A DNA stretch of 55,522 nucleotides from Vibrio sp. Isolate32 (GCF_022397955.1 NZ_JAKEUQ010000020.1:35364-90885); one strand, 5' to 3'. Shown: positions 17,707 to 25,663, numbered from the stretch's first letter. Made by a program: numbers and translations. The notes: generated by a model from the letters alone, not told the origin.

Positions 17707-18428
17707 CGTTTATTAGCCGGATGCCTTGGGCAGTCACTGCATAACTGACGCCCATGGCATTTATAAACTAGGCAGCAACTGGTTCGAAAGAGTTTCAGAC
17801 TGTTGGAGTGAGGGTCATAGCTAAGAGAGCTAAGTAGTTTCTCTGGTAGCCGGCAGGCATGTAACCACAGTCGAGCCTGTTGCATTAGGTACTCTTCATC
17901 CAAAGCAGGGGCCAACTGATGAAGTTTGACTATGCAGCCAAGTATACTGTCGGCGAACAGATGACGCGTAAATCCGGGCCGGATGCGCGTCCACTGGCTC
18001 ATCTCATTTCGGAAGTACTCAAATAGTTCAACGAGTTGCTTACCTGCCTGCTCAATCAGCTCTGACTCTGTGCCTTGAGAAAAGTCGGATGATTCAAATT
18101 GAAAGCCGCTAATAAACCTTGGCTGAACCTTTTGCGCCATTTTAGTTAGGTCAGGTAAGCCGCGACAGGCGTAAATGGAGATAAATGCGACATAAATCGG
18201 TTGCCAGCAGAGTAGAGTCCAGCTTCGGGTCAACCAGTAAGGGGCGCCAGCTTCTGGGTGTTCTTTCTCCAGGCTTACATAGAGCTCGCGAATAGACTGC
18301 GAGCTAGGATGGCCAAGATGAATTAGCGACGGATCACTAGTTGCCAAAGGGGCTAACTGTCCATCTAGATATGGGGTGACCTGTTTGGAATATTCAAACA
18401 GATGTTCAAAGAACGAATGATCACTCAT
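17703..18428 (-). CDS. fhuF: FhuF-like ferric siderophore reductase, [2Fe-2S]
   Basis: A 241-residue protein whose C-terminus carries the FhuF cysteine pattern C-C-x10-C-x2-C in SCCLVYKCHGRQLCSDCP. In E. coli FhuF these cysteines bind a [2Fe-2S] cluster and the cytoplasmic protein reduces iron from hydroxamate siderophores. The upstream Fur-box-like site and the neighbouring aerobactin genes support release of iron from ferri-aerobactin as its job. It ends convergently with the MFS gene. The N-terminal three quarters is the poorly conserved FhuF-type domain, so the family call rests mainly on the Cys motif and context. Confidence 0.85.
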   Translation of the reverse strand: MSDHSFFEHLFEYSKQVTPYLDGQLAPLATSDPSLIHLGHPSSQSIRELYVSLEKEHPEAGAPYWLTRSWTLLCWQPIYVAFISIYACRGLPDLTKMAQKVQPRFISGFQFESSDFSQGTESELIEQAGKQLVELFEYFRNEMSQWTRIRPGFTRHLFADSILGCIVKLHQLAPALDEEYLMQQARLWLHACRLPEKLLSSLSYDPHSNSLKLFRTSCCLVYKCHGRQLCSDCPRHPANKR

Positions 18429-18488
18429 TGGATAGTGCTTATCTGTGCTACCTAGGAAGCGTACAGGATAAGTAATTGTGTCAGTTAA

Positions 18489-18503
18489 TACAATCGATTC
18501 TCA
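18489..18503 (-). promoter_or_regulatory. Fur-box-like site upstream of fhuF
   Basis: On the minus strand TGAGAATCGATTGTA matches about 10 of 14 arm positions of the Fur consensus, 61 bp upstream of the fhuF start. Weaker than the other two sites. Confidence 0.55.
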
Positions 18504-18584
18504 TTACGATTTGTGTTAAAGACTAAAAAATGTTCATCGCCGATTAGTGTTGCCATGGTAAGTCCCTGAGCACGTCAGGGGGAA

Positions 18585-18680
18585 TTATTTGATCCCAAGC
18601 AAAGCTGGCATGTGCCCGTTACCCTTGAACGCTGCGTTGAAACCGCCCGACCATGCGCTGATCTCATCGTGGAGCAGCAA
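18585..18680 (-). pseudogene. Short coding-like fragment, unidentified
   Basis: The minus strand holds about 30 open codons ending GHMPALLGIK and TAA, followed by a hairpin (CCCTGA-N5-TCAGGG). It has no start and runs into the 5' end of the broken chemotaxis gene. It reads like a protein C-terminus (Gly-rich, SGGFNAAFKGNG), but it is too short to assign and could be chance. Confidence 0.25.
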
Positions 18681-18682
18681 AA

Positions 18683-18766
18683 ATGAGCATTAACACCAAA
18701 TTAATTTCGTCTGCTTCAAGCGCACTTTTTTACTTTAGTTGTGATATGTGCGAGTGGGTACTATCA
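18683..18766 (+). pseudogene. 5' fragment of a methyl-accepting chemotaxis protein gene
   Basis: The first codons read MSINTKLISSASSALF. After removal of one extra T in a T-run, the frame continues TLVVICASGYY, giving the short cytoplasmic start and first membrane helix of an MCP. GGAG precedes the ATG at 18683. The sequence then runs into an IS6-type inverted repeat at 18767. A matching MCP 3' half lies at 20171-20896, so this is probably the head of the same disrupted gene. That link is inferred, since the intervening ligand-binding part is gone. Confidence 0.65.
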
Positions 18767-19045
18767 GGTTCTGTCGCAAATCTAGTTAGAGGCGTGACAG
18801 ACCTATCCAACAGTTACAATTATACTGCTAGTGCGTAGAATCGCTCAAAGGCCGTTTGGCCTTCAACATCTATCTGGTCTTGTTTCAACATCGTCCACAC
18901 TTCACGCCCATGCAAACTGGCCAAGGCTCCTTCCTTTGACTTCCAACCTAGAGCTTGACGTGTTTTCTGCTTCACCCAACGGTGGCTTTGCTCAACGATA
19001 TTGTTCAGGTATTTAATGTCCAAAGTGTATGGTACGCCCCGTTTT
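18767..19045 (-). mobile_element. IS6-family insertion sequence remnant (transposase 3' end)
   Basis: One terminal inverted repeat is visible as GGTTCTGTCGCAAA at 18767-18780, close to the IS6/IS26-type end. Inside it the minus strand (stop at 18820) encodes the C-terminal part of a DDE transposase: KYLNNIVEQSHRWVKQ, LGWKSKEGALASLHGREVW. This is the typical YLNNIVEQDHR-xVK...GFKS block of IS6 transposases. The N-terminal two thirds and the other end are missing, cut off near 19045 where an IS3-type end begins. The element cannot move on its own. Confidence 0.85.
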
Positions 19046-19163
19046 GATCTGCTCCAGCCAGACTGGACACTTCATTAAGCGACATTTTGATTTTCAAAGT
19101 TAACTGGGCTTAGATACCCAAGAGCACTGTGCCTTCTTGTCCGATTATAATCAACCTCTATGT
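19046..19163 (-). mobile_element. IS3-family insertion sequence remnant (orfB 3' end)
   Basis: The minus strand encodes the last 29 or so residues of an IS3-type transposase (YIEVDYNRTRRHSALGYLSP, then VNFENQNVA and TAA at 19077-19075). A terminal sequence starting TGATCTGCTCCAGCCAGACT follows the stop. The open frame is fused at about 19160 to the PTS gene fragment, so the rest of the element has been deleted. Confidence 0.85.
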
Positions 19164-19847
19164 ATGGCTTTGGCGACTTTTCTGTCACCGAAGAAGTTTA
19201 AGCGAGACGAACGCGAAGCGGGCAAAGCCGCAGGCATCATTGGGATGATTGGTATTAGTGAAGGGGCAATTCCTTTTGCCGCCGCTGACCCTGCGCGAGT
19301 GCTACCTGCTGTGGTTGCTGGCGGTATTGTCGGTAACGTGGTTGGCTTTATGTTCCATGTGGTAAACCATGCACCATGGGGCGGATGGATTGTTCTGCCT
19401 GTAGTCGATGGCAAAATTGGCTACATCATTGGTACTCTTGCAGGGGCGCTAACCACGGCATTCATAGTGATACTGCTTAAAAAGAATGTGGTAGAAGGCG
19501 ACGAGCTTTCTTATCAGTCTGCAGGTTGTTCGGTGACGGAAGAAGGGCAAGCGGATGTACTCGCGATTACTTCTTGTCCGTCAGGTGTCGCACATACTTT
19601 CTTGGCGGCTAAGTCTTTAGAAAAAGCGGCCCATCACCTTGGAGTTCGGATAAAGGTTGAGACCCAAGGTGCCAACGGAATAGGTAATCGCATTACACAG
19701 AAAGATATTGAAAGGGCGAGGTTGGTGATCTTCGCTCATGATGTGGCGATTAAAGAAGTTGAGCGTTTTGCGAATGTGAAGATCTTAGATGTCAGCACCA
19801 AAGAGGCGATGCTCAATGCGCAGGCGCTGATCATGAGAAAGGTATAA
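19160..19847 (+). pseudogene. Fructose-type PTS EIIC-EIIB, N-terminally truncated
   Basis: About 228 residues remain of a PTS sugar permease. They comprise the last part of the EIIC membrane domain (GMIGISEGAIPFAAADPARV, a hallmark segment of fructose-family EIIC) and a complete EIIB domain with phosphorylation cysteine in ITSCPSGVAHTFLAAKSLEKAA (protein end IMRKV). The start has been replaced by the IS3 remnant, so no native start or ribosome-binding site exists and transport function must be lost. The domain order IIC-IIB is as in FruA/mannosylglycerate-type permeases lacking the downstream IIA. A terminator follows. Confidence 0.85.
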
Positions 19848-19896
19848 CCCTTAAGCTATAGAGTTAATCGTCTACAAAGTTAACGAGATCAAAACT

Positions 19897-19940
19897 AAAA
19901 AGACTCCGCTCTAGCCCTTGGCTAACAGTGGAGTCTTTTT
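19897..19940 (+). terminator. Terminator after the PTS fragment
   Basis: AAAAAGACTCC pairs with GGAGTCTTTTT and ends in T5, 50 bp after the PTS stop. Confidence 0.85.
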
Positions 19941-19963
19941 GTTGTTATGCCTGAGTTCAGTAC

Positions 19964-20170
19964 TTAAAAAGGATGATACTTAAATACGTCTTCAACCATT
20001 GAGTTAAGCAAATCGATGTCATCGCATGTTTTTGCGTAGGTACGCAGGCCTGCTATTTGAACTTGAACATGTCGAGCAAGTTGAACAGGTTCACGCTCTT
20101 TGCTTATTTCACCAAGCTCTTGTGCTTCGGTAATCAGCTTAGCGAACTCACCTTCCATCCAAATTGGTTT
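19964..20170 (-). pseudogene. C-terminal remnant of a TetR-family regulator
   Basis: About 65 residues on the minus strand (EGEFAKLITEAQELGEISKE ... DLLNSMVEDVFKYHPF) look like the ligand-binding C-terminal domain of a TetR/AcrR regulator. The helix-turn-helix half is absent; the frame meets the chemotaxis fragment of the opposite strand at about 20165-20175. The remnant cannot bind DNA. Confidence 0.65.
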
Positions 20171-20896
20171 GGTTGCGACGGCAACGGAAGAGTTGTCGGC
20201 CACAGTAAATGAAGTAGCTGCGAAAACTCAGCAGACAGCAAGCTCTGCAAAGATGGTTGATGAGCAGTCGCAAGAAGGTTTGAGTGCGGTTCAAGAGTCT
20301 TACCACTCTATCGAAAAGCTAGCATCTGAAATTAATGACCTAGCCGAAAAAATTACTCATCTGCACGAGAGTAGCAATAATATTAACAGTGTGATTGATG
20401 TGATTAAGTCGGTAGCAGAACAAACCAACCTATTGGCATTGAATGCAGCGATTGAAGCAGCGCGAGCTGGTGAGCAAGGCCGTGGCTTTGCGGTCGTTGC
20501 TGATGCAGTTCGTACACTGGCTCAGCGTACGCAAGAATCGACATTGGAGATTGAAGGCTTCATCAGTTCTCTACAATCAGATGTGCAGACCGTCTTCAAC
20601 GTGATTGATAACAGTAAGAAGATGTCATCAAACGCAGTACAGGATTCAAAAGAGGTCGAGCAAACCTTACAAAGCATCTTAGCTTCGATAAGTGAGATCT
20701 TGAGCATGACGGAACAGATCGCTACCGCAACAGAAGAGCAAGCGGTGTGGCTCAAGATATTGCACAAAACGTCATGGCGGTAGAACAGAAGTCGACAGAG
20801 TCGACCACTGGCGCAACCCAAATTGCAGCAACTGCCAAAGAGCAAGCTGAACTGGCAGCTTCATTGAAAGAGATTGCCAACACGTTTAAGAGCTAA
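20171..20896 (+). pseudogene. 3' half of a methyl-accepting chemotaxis protein gene, frameshifted
   Basis: This encodes the cytoplasmic signalling domain of an MCP. It starts at ATATEELSATVNEVA and contains the invariant hairpin tip EQTNLLALNAAIEAARAGEQ then GRGFAVVADAVRTLAQRTQE. After EEQA near 20750 one G is missing; in the next frame the sequence continues VAQDIAQNVMAVEQ and ends ASLKEIANTFKS at 20896. There is no start codon, sensor or membrane part. It is probably the tail of the gene whose head is at 18683-18766. Confidence 0.9.
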
Positions 20897-20929
20897 GTGC
20901 TTGACTTGAAATTGAGAGTTATGCAAACA

Positions 20930-20958
20930 AATGTCCCACCCAGTGCGGGACATTTTTT
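20930..20958 (+). terminator. Terminator after the MCP fragment
   Basis: AATGTCCC pairs with GGGACATT around a 9-base loop and runs into T6. Confidence 0.85.
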
Positions 20959-20982
20959 ATAGGGAAAGGTAAAACTTTTCGC

Positions 20983-21405
20983 TTAAAGCGCTTGTCCGTT
21001 AACCGACAATTTCACATCAATGTTGCCACGAACAGCATTTGAGTAAGGGCAGACTTGGTGCGCGGTTTTCACAAGCGTCACAGCTTGTTCTTGCTCTAGA
21101 TCCAGTTCAATCGATAGAGCAACAGTTAAAGCAAAGCCGCCATTTTCATTTGGGCCAATGCCAACTGTCGCGGTCGTTGGCGCCGATACAATCTTAATTT
21201 TCATCTCTTTTGCTACGTGAAGTAGAGCATTTGAGAAACACGCAGAGTAGCCCGCAGCAAACAGTTGCTCAGGGTTGGTCGCTTCACCTGTTCCGCCCAT
21301 TTCTTTAGGGTAGCTCAACGCTACTGAAAGCAGGTTGTCATCTGTTGATACTTGGCCGTTACGACCTGCCGTTGCAGTTGCAGAAGTTGTGTAGAGCGTT
21401 GTCAT
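20983..21405 (-). CDS. ohr: Organic hydroperoxide resistance protein (OsmC/Ohr)
   Basis: A 140-residue Ohr peroxidase that reduces organic hydroperoxides using a reactive cysteine pair. The peroxidatic Cys is in AGYSACFSNAL (Cys56) and the resolving Cys in HQVCPYSNA (Cys119). The Ohr-type N-terminus LYTTSATATAGRNG is present. It diverges from the MarR-type gene ohrR, the classical arrangement, with two inverted repeats between them, so induction by organic peroxides is expected. Confidence 0.95.
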   Translation of the reverse strand: MTTLYTTSATATAGRNGQVSTDDNLLSVALSYPKEMGGTGEATNPEQLFAAGYSACFSNALLHVAKEMKIKIVSAPTTATVGIGPNENGGFALTVALSIELDLEQEQAVTLVKTAHQVCPYSNAVRGNIDVKLSVNGQAL

Positions 21406-21431
21406 TGATCTAGTCCTTTTTTTGGTTGTGT

Positions 21432-21459
21432 AAAATTAAATTGTACGCAACTTAATTTT
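21432..21459. promoter_or_regulatory. OhrR operator-like inverted repeat 1
   Basis: AAAATTAAATTG and CAACTTAATTTT are reverse complements at 11 of 12 positions around TACG. The A+T-rich arms resemble known OhrR/MarR operators. The site is next to the ohr start. Confidence 0.7.
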
Positions 21460-21498
21460 AAAGCTAGCTTAATTGATAAAATTTGAGCGCGCAAGTAT

Positions 21499-21510
21499 AT
21501 TGTGCACAAT
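21499..21510. promoter_or_regulatory. OhrR operator-like palindrome 2
   Basis: ATTGTGCACAAT is a perfect 12-bp palindrome followed by TTAATTT, sharing the ATTG...CAA(T)TTAATTT pattern of repeat 1. It lies 22 bp upstream of the ohrR start and suggests autoregulation. Confidence 0.6.
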
Positions 21511-21532
21511 TTAATTTATTGGTGAAGTGATC

Positions 21533-21970
21533 ATGAGCGACCAAGATGACTATCTAAAGCTAGATAATCAGGTGTGTTTCGCGCTGTATAGTGCGTCGAA
21601 TGCAATGAGTAGAGCGTATCAACCTTTACTAAAAGCGCTTGATCTTACTTACTTGCAGTACATTGTGATGATGGTGCTGTGGGAAGAAAAAGAGATAAAT
21701 GTCAAAGCCCTAGGCGCAAAAACGCATTTAGATTCTGGTACATTGACGCCATTGCTCAAGCGTTTGGAAATGAAAGGTTACGTGCTTAGAAGCCGAAGTA
21801 CTGAAGATGAACGAGTTCGAGTGATCACACTGACACCTGCAGGGGTCGAACTCAAAGAACAAGCGCAAACCGTGCCAGTAAAAATGCTTTGCATTTCTAA
21901 GATGAGTGAAGGTGAGCTTAAATCACTGAAAGTACAGTGTGAGCAGTTGCTTGGTAACTTAGCCAAGTAA
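21533..21970 (+). CDS. ohrR: Organic-hydroperoxide-sensing MarR-family repressor OhrR
   Basis: A 145-residue MarR repressor. With the ATG at 21533 (GGTGAA six bases upstream) the reactive cysteine in LDNQVCFALYS is Cys15, the same number as the sensing Cys in Bacillus OhrR; a GTG two codons earlier is less likely. The winged helix-turn-helix follows (TYLQYIVMMVLWEE, GTLTPLLKRLEMKGYVLRSR, DERVRVITLTPAG). It represses ohr until the cysteine is oxidised. Divergent from ohr. Confidence 0.93.
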   Translation: MSDQDDYLKLDNQVCFALYSASNAMSRAYQPLLKALDLTYLQYIVMMVLWEEKEINVKALGAKTHLDSGTLTPLLKRLEMKGYVLRSRSTEDERVRVITLTPAGVELKEQAQTVPVKMLCISKMSEGELKSLKVQCEQLLGNLAK

Positions 21971-22007
21971 GTACTTTTTAGATCTCGGCAATGACAATTA
22001 GACATTG

Positions 22008-22076
22008 AAAAAGCCCGTTAGCCTTTACTTTTAATTAGTTGCGATTGCTAATTCAACTAAGAATAGCGGGCTTTTT
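22008..22076 (+). terminator. Terminator after ohrR
   Basis: AAAAAGCCCG pairs with CGGGCTTTTT; inside is a second hairpin (AATTAG/CTAATT). The T-run works on both strands, so it can also end leftward transcription from the fragment at 22100-22490. Confidence 0.75.
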
Positions 22077-22099
22077 GTATCTGCTGTCGTTTAAATACC

Positions 22100-22490
22100 A
22101 ACAGATAGTTTGGTCTATCGAAATTTTCCCCATAAACCAAGACTCGAAAGTTAAAGCGCCAAAACCAAATGTTTCCATCAGTGCTGTGTCGCTACCGGCT
22201 GCGACATAGCTGCCTGATAAGCGGCGCACCTTAACCACCATCGCGAGTGGCCCCCAGATAGCTAAGAACACTAATACCATTCCCGCATTATCTAACATGC
22301 TCACAAACTGGCTAGCGAACAGCTCTGCCAATACCAAAGGTCAGATGAAGGTTAACTCATAAGCCAACGCTTTGTTATTGGTCACCGCATCTTTGTTTTG
22401 GTTGTAAAGCGCCATAGATACGCTAAGGAAAGAGGTCACCAATGCCAGTGCTGAGAGCAGGGTGAAATCACTACCTTCAACCAATAACAT
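22100..22490 (-). pseudogene. Broken membrane-transport protein fragment
   Basis: On the minus strand a hydrophobic reading frame (LLVEGSDFTLLSALALVTSF, then a cytoplasmic-looking YNQNKDAVTNNKALAYELTF) hits an in-frame TGA near 22337. It continues in the same frame with FASQFVSMLDNAGMVLVFLA and GPLAMVVKVRRLSG. The in-frame stop, missing ends and weak starts mark it as decayed. It might come from an aromatic-amino-acid-type permease, but that assignment is a guess from the helix pattern. Confidence 0.55.
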
Positions 22491-22660
22491 TGGCCGCTAA
22501 CTGGCGGTGAAGTTAAAGTAACAAGTGAAAAATCAAACTGCGTTAAAGGCTTGGCTCATGCTAAATATTGGTAGTTGCTTGAATGACAATTGAACGAGTG
22601 TTCGAACAATTTGCTTGGTGAAATTAATCGCATTTAAGTAATCCAATATATGAGAATGAT

Positions 22661-22690
22661 GAAAGCCCCACTCTGTTGAGTGGGGGCCTT
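22661..22690 (-). terminator. Hairpin downstream of the MocR gene
   Basis: GCCCCACT pairs with AGTGGGGGC around CTGTTG, 36 bp beyond the stop of the leftward MocR gene; on the minus strand it is followed by TTTCATC. Confidence 0.6.
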
Positions 22691-22725
22691 GTTGTATTGG
22701 CTTGAATAGAAATCAGAAAGGTAAT

Positions 22726-24171
22726 CTAATTGGCGTATTTAGCGATTATCTTCGCTAATGTCACAACCCCTTCTTTCCACTCTTTGCTCTCTTCAATATT
22801 AGCGACAGTGAAGCGCAAGCAGTGTTTATATTGGTCATTTGTCCCAAACACTGTACCGGGTAAAATCCCCAACTTATACTTTAAACAGTCTTGATAGACC
22901 GCGTAGCTGTCGACCGACTCAGGCAATGTTATCCAGTTTAAAAAAGAGCCTTTAGGTTTTGAGAGGTGGTAGCGTCCGACAATGTGAGGGTGGCTATCTA
23001 ATGCTTGAATTAAAAGGCTTTGGAATTGCTTTTGATTGGTTTGGTAAAGCCGTTTCATTTTGGAAAGGTGACTGCGGTATTTACCTGTGGTGAGGAACTG
23101 CCCCACCGCGGATTGCATTAGGTTTGAGCTGCCCATGTTGTCACATAAAAGGTACTTTTCGACCAAAGATTGGTAGCGCCCGGACAGCAACCAACCGATT
23201 CGCAAGCGTGAGTCTAAGGTTTTAGACAGTGAGTTGACGTAGATGACTCTATCTTGATCATCAAGCTCTTTGAGACTCGCGATTGGTGTATCGAATGCCA
23301 AGCTACCGAACACATCGTCTTCGATAATTGGTAAAGATCCGGTGATCTCCAGTAACGCCTTTCGATTAGCCAATGGCATCCGTGAGCCGGTTGGATTGGT
23401 AAAGTTTGGCGTCAGAAGTAGAGTCTTCACTTCCCATTTGTCTAACGTACTCTGTAGTGATGGAATATCGATTCCGTGGCTCACACTGCTTGGTATTTCT
23501 AGGGCTTGCAAACCAAGTGATTCGAGTAAAAGTAAATTGCCGAAGTAACACGGTGACTCTACGGCCACGATGTCACCCGGTTTGGTGAGTGCACGTAAAG
23601 CTAAACTGATCGCCTGTTGAGCTCCATGAGTAATCGCAATCTCTTTCGATCCCGCAGGCACACCAAGATCATGGGTGATCTTTAACAATTGCTTTACTAA
23701 CTGCTCGTCTCCAGGAGGCAGTTGGTAATAACCGGGAAGCTGAGTTTGCAAACGGCTATGCCGACCGATTTCGGCGTACAAGCTACGAATCGCAGGGTTG
23801 TTGATGTTCGGGTGTGCTGAGCCTGCCAATAACTTCAGACGACCTTTTGGACGAGAGAGTACAGACTTGGTGACCGACAACAGGTCAACTTTTTGAGGTT
23901 GGTTTGGCGAATCCCAGTTGGTGGTGTTGGGTGCTTTCACGCGATAGCCAGATTTAGGTACTGAGTAAACCCAGCCTGTCGCTTCCAGTTCTTGGTAAGC
24001 TCGAATCACGGTATTTTTACTCACGCCAAGCTGTTCGCTTAATTGACGAATTGAGGGAAGGCGATCGTCTGGATGAAAGAGTCCTTTATCGATCTGAGCC
24101 TTAATATGTTGTTCGGTCGCAAGGTATTTGTTGCCGCTGACTTCTGCTTCCACGCTATTCTCACATTTCAT
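22726..24171 (-). CDS. MocR-type GntR regulator with aminotransferase domain
   Basis: A 481-residue fusion of a GntR winged helix-turn-helix (about 10-85; LPSIRQLSEQLGVSKNTVIR) and a class I aminotransferase-like domain. The PLP lysine lies in YVNSLSKTLDSRLRIGWLLS (about residue 320), preceded by TNPTGSRMP and IIEDDVFGSLAF. MocR proteins are PLP-dependent transcription factors that often control an adjacent amino-acid or vitamin gene. Here the divergent EamA exporter starts less than 100 bp away and is the obvious target. The ligand is unknown; it lacks motifs that would mark it as PdxR or GabR. Confidence 0.9.
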   Translation of the reverse strand: MKCENSVEAEVSGNKYLATEQHIKAQIDKGLFHPDDRLPSIRQLSEQLGVSKNTVIRAYQELEATGWVYSVPKSGYRVKAPNTTNWDSPNQPQKVDLLSVTKSVLSRPKGRLKLLAGSAHPNINNPAIRSLYAEIGRHSRLQTQLPGYYQLPPGDEQLVKQLLKITHDLGVPAGSKEIAITHGAQQAISLALRALTKPGDIVAVESPCYFGNLLLLESLGLQALEIPSSVSHGIDIPSLQSTLDKWEVKTLLLTPNFTNPTGSRMPLANRKALLEITGSLPIIEDDVFGSLAFDTPIASLKELDDQDRVIYVNSLSKTLDSRLRIGWLLSGRYQSLVEKYLLCDNMGSSNLMQSAVGQFLTTGKYRSHLSKMKRLYQTNQKQFQSLLIQALDSHPHIVGRYHLSKPKGSFLNWITLPESVDSYAVYQDCLKYKLGILPGTVFGTNDQYKHCLRFTVANIEESKEWKEGVVTLAKIIAKYAN

Positions 24172-24251
24172 GATTGCTAATCTGTAACCATTTAAACTGT
24201 TGCATCTGTATCTTTATTAGTTATCTGTACCCAACTAAGGTAACAGCATTG

Positions 24252-25175
24252 ATGAAGAGTGACCAGAGGTTTGTAATGCTGATTAAAATGATTCCGTTTG
24301 TGTTTGTAATATTGTGGTCGTCAGGCTTTGTTGGCGCACGTCTTGGTGTGGAATACGCCGAACCCGCAACATTACTTTCACTGAGGATGGTAGCCAACGT
24401 GGCGCTGTTCTTGGTTTTGATTGCAATCCTTAAGCGTCGTATCCCTCGTGGTCGAGCATTCTTCCACGCTTGTGTGGTTGGCATCTTTATTCATGGTTTC
24501 TACCTTGGTGGCACTTATCTAGCAATTGATATGGGTATGCCTGCCGGGTTAAGTTCTTTACTTGTTGGCTTACAACCGATTATCACCGCATTAATTATGA
24601 TCAGCTGTACTTCGCAGCGTTTTAATTTCGCACAATGGCTGGGCTTAGCGCTTGGTTTTGCGGGTATTAGTTTGGTGTTGATGGGCAATATTGAATGGCA
24701 GTCAGACGATCAAAAAGGATTGGCAACATTATTGTGTTTGGTTTCTTTAGTGGGTATTACCTGTGGCACTCTGTATCAGAAGCGCTTCTGTCAGGGGGCC
24801 GATATGGTCGGCGGTGCGATGGTCCAATATTTGGCTTCTGCTGCTCTGTTTCTACCGTTCGCAATGCGCTACGAAACGATGCAAGTGAACTGGACTGTAG
24901 AATTCACGTTGACTCTAATCTGGCTGGTGGTCGTTCTGTCTTGTGTTGCCATCCTATTATTGTTGTACATGGTGGAGCACGGTGCGTCTTCAAGTGTGGC
25001 ATCTGTGTTCTATCTCGTTCCGCCGACTACTGCAATTCAAGCTTGGTTGATTTTTGGTGAGTCATTCGATGTCTATGGTGCAATGGGCTTTGCGTTGTCA
25101 TCCACTGCGGTTTATCTGGTAGTGAAGAAGCCTGAATTGGTTAGGTTCCGAAGACAAGCGGCTTTAAACCGTTAA
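24252..25175 (+). CDS. EamA/DMT-family exporter
   Basis: A roughly 300-residue, ten-helix drug/metabolite transporter with two EamA repeats. Helix 1 is FVFVILWSSGFVGARLGVEY and the repeat start GLALGFAGISLVLMG follows near residue 145. Such proteins usually export amino acids or related metabolites, and divergence from a MocR regulator supports that. Two starts are plausible: ATG 24252 (used here) and ATG 24276, which has a better-spaced AGAGG. Longer readings starting in the intergenic region add a Cys-rich, unfamiliar N-terminus and are not supported. Confidence 0.88.
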   Translation: MKSDQRFVMLIKMIPFVFVILWSSGFVGARLGVEYAEPATLLSLRMVANVALFLVLIAILKRRIPRGRAFFHACVVGIFIHGFYLGGTYLAIDMGMPAGLSSLLVGLQPIITALIMISCTSQRFNFAQWLGLALGFAGISLVLMGNIEWQSDDQKGLATLLCLVSLVGITCGTLYQKRFCQGADMVGGAMVQYLASAALFLPFAMRYETMQVNWTVEFTLTLIWLVVVLSCVAILLLLYMVEHGASSSVASVFYLVPPTTAIQAWLIFGESFDVYGAMGFALSSTAVYLVVKKPELVRFRRQAALNR

Positions 25176-25182
25176 AAACAAA

Positions 25183-25207
25183 AAAGAGCCTAATATTCAG
25201 GCTCTTT
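25183..25207. terminator. Bidirectional terminator between eamA and DUF3010
   Basis: AAAGAGCCT pairs with AGGCTCTTT; A- and T-runs flank it on both sides, serving the two convergent genes. Confidence 0.85.
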
Positions 25208-25237
25208 CTCTATCAATAACTTTCTAGCGGCTTTGGA

Positions 25238-25663
25238 TTAGCGCTTCATCAGGCAAGCGTAAGCCGTTGTAAACGGTGCTTCTTGGTATTGCTTAAGGCC
25301 TGTCTCTTTGAACTTCATCATTAGAGGGTTGCGCTTTAGGCTCTCTTTGATGTCAGCCGGAGAAACAACTTCAACGTTTAGACCGTCGATCAGTTGGATC
25401 GCTGCTTCTAGTTTGAAACCGAAGCCACCGCCAGCAAATTTTCCTTTAGTTTGGCGTTGGCGAATCACTACTTTTTCTACTTGGTAATCTTCCATTAACT
25501 TTGCAAAAGAGAATTGAAAGTCTTTCATATTCTGTGTGTCGTTAGCGTCGCTGATAGAAACCTTAGAAACTCGGCAATCAGGGATGTTAAATACACCATC
25601 TGACAGAGAAAGAAGACAGATGACTGCATCGTTACCTTTGATTTCAACACCACAAATTTTCAT
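25238..25663 (-). CDS. DUF3010 family protein
   Basis: A 141-residue conserved gammaproteobacterial protein of unknown function. It begins MKICGVEIKGNDAVICLLSL, resembling the first strand pair of RNase-H-like (RuvC/YqgF) folds. A basic segment (KVVIRQRQTKGKFAGGGFGF) follows at about 65-84, and the protein ends APFTTAYACLMKR. The RNase-H-like reading is an inference from the first strands only. It is single, convergent with the EamA gene. Confidence 0.85.
   Translation of the reverse strand: MKICGVEIKGNDAVICLLSLSDGVFNIPDCRVSKVSISDANDTQNMKDFQFSFAKLMEDYQVEKVVIRQRQTKGKFAGGGFGFKLEAAIQLIDGLNVEVVSPADIKESLKRNPLMMKFKETGLKQYQEAPFTTAYACLMKR

Noticed and set aside
18540..18682. Structured leader before the MCP head that looked like a riboswitch (CCCTGA...TCAGGG)
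   Set aside because: It does not fit the c-di-GMP (GEMM) or other riboswitch consensus I know; it reads better as a coding tail plus hairpin on the other strand.
20100..20170. Start of the MCP 3' fragment placed at 20100
   Set aside because: That stretch is antisense to the TetR remnant and its translation has no MCP character; homology begins only near 20171.
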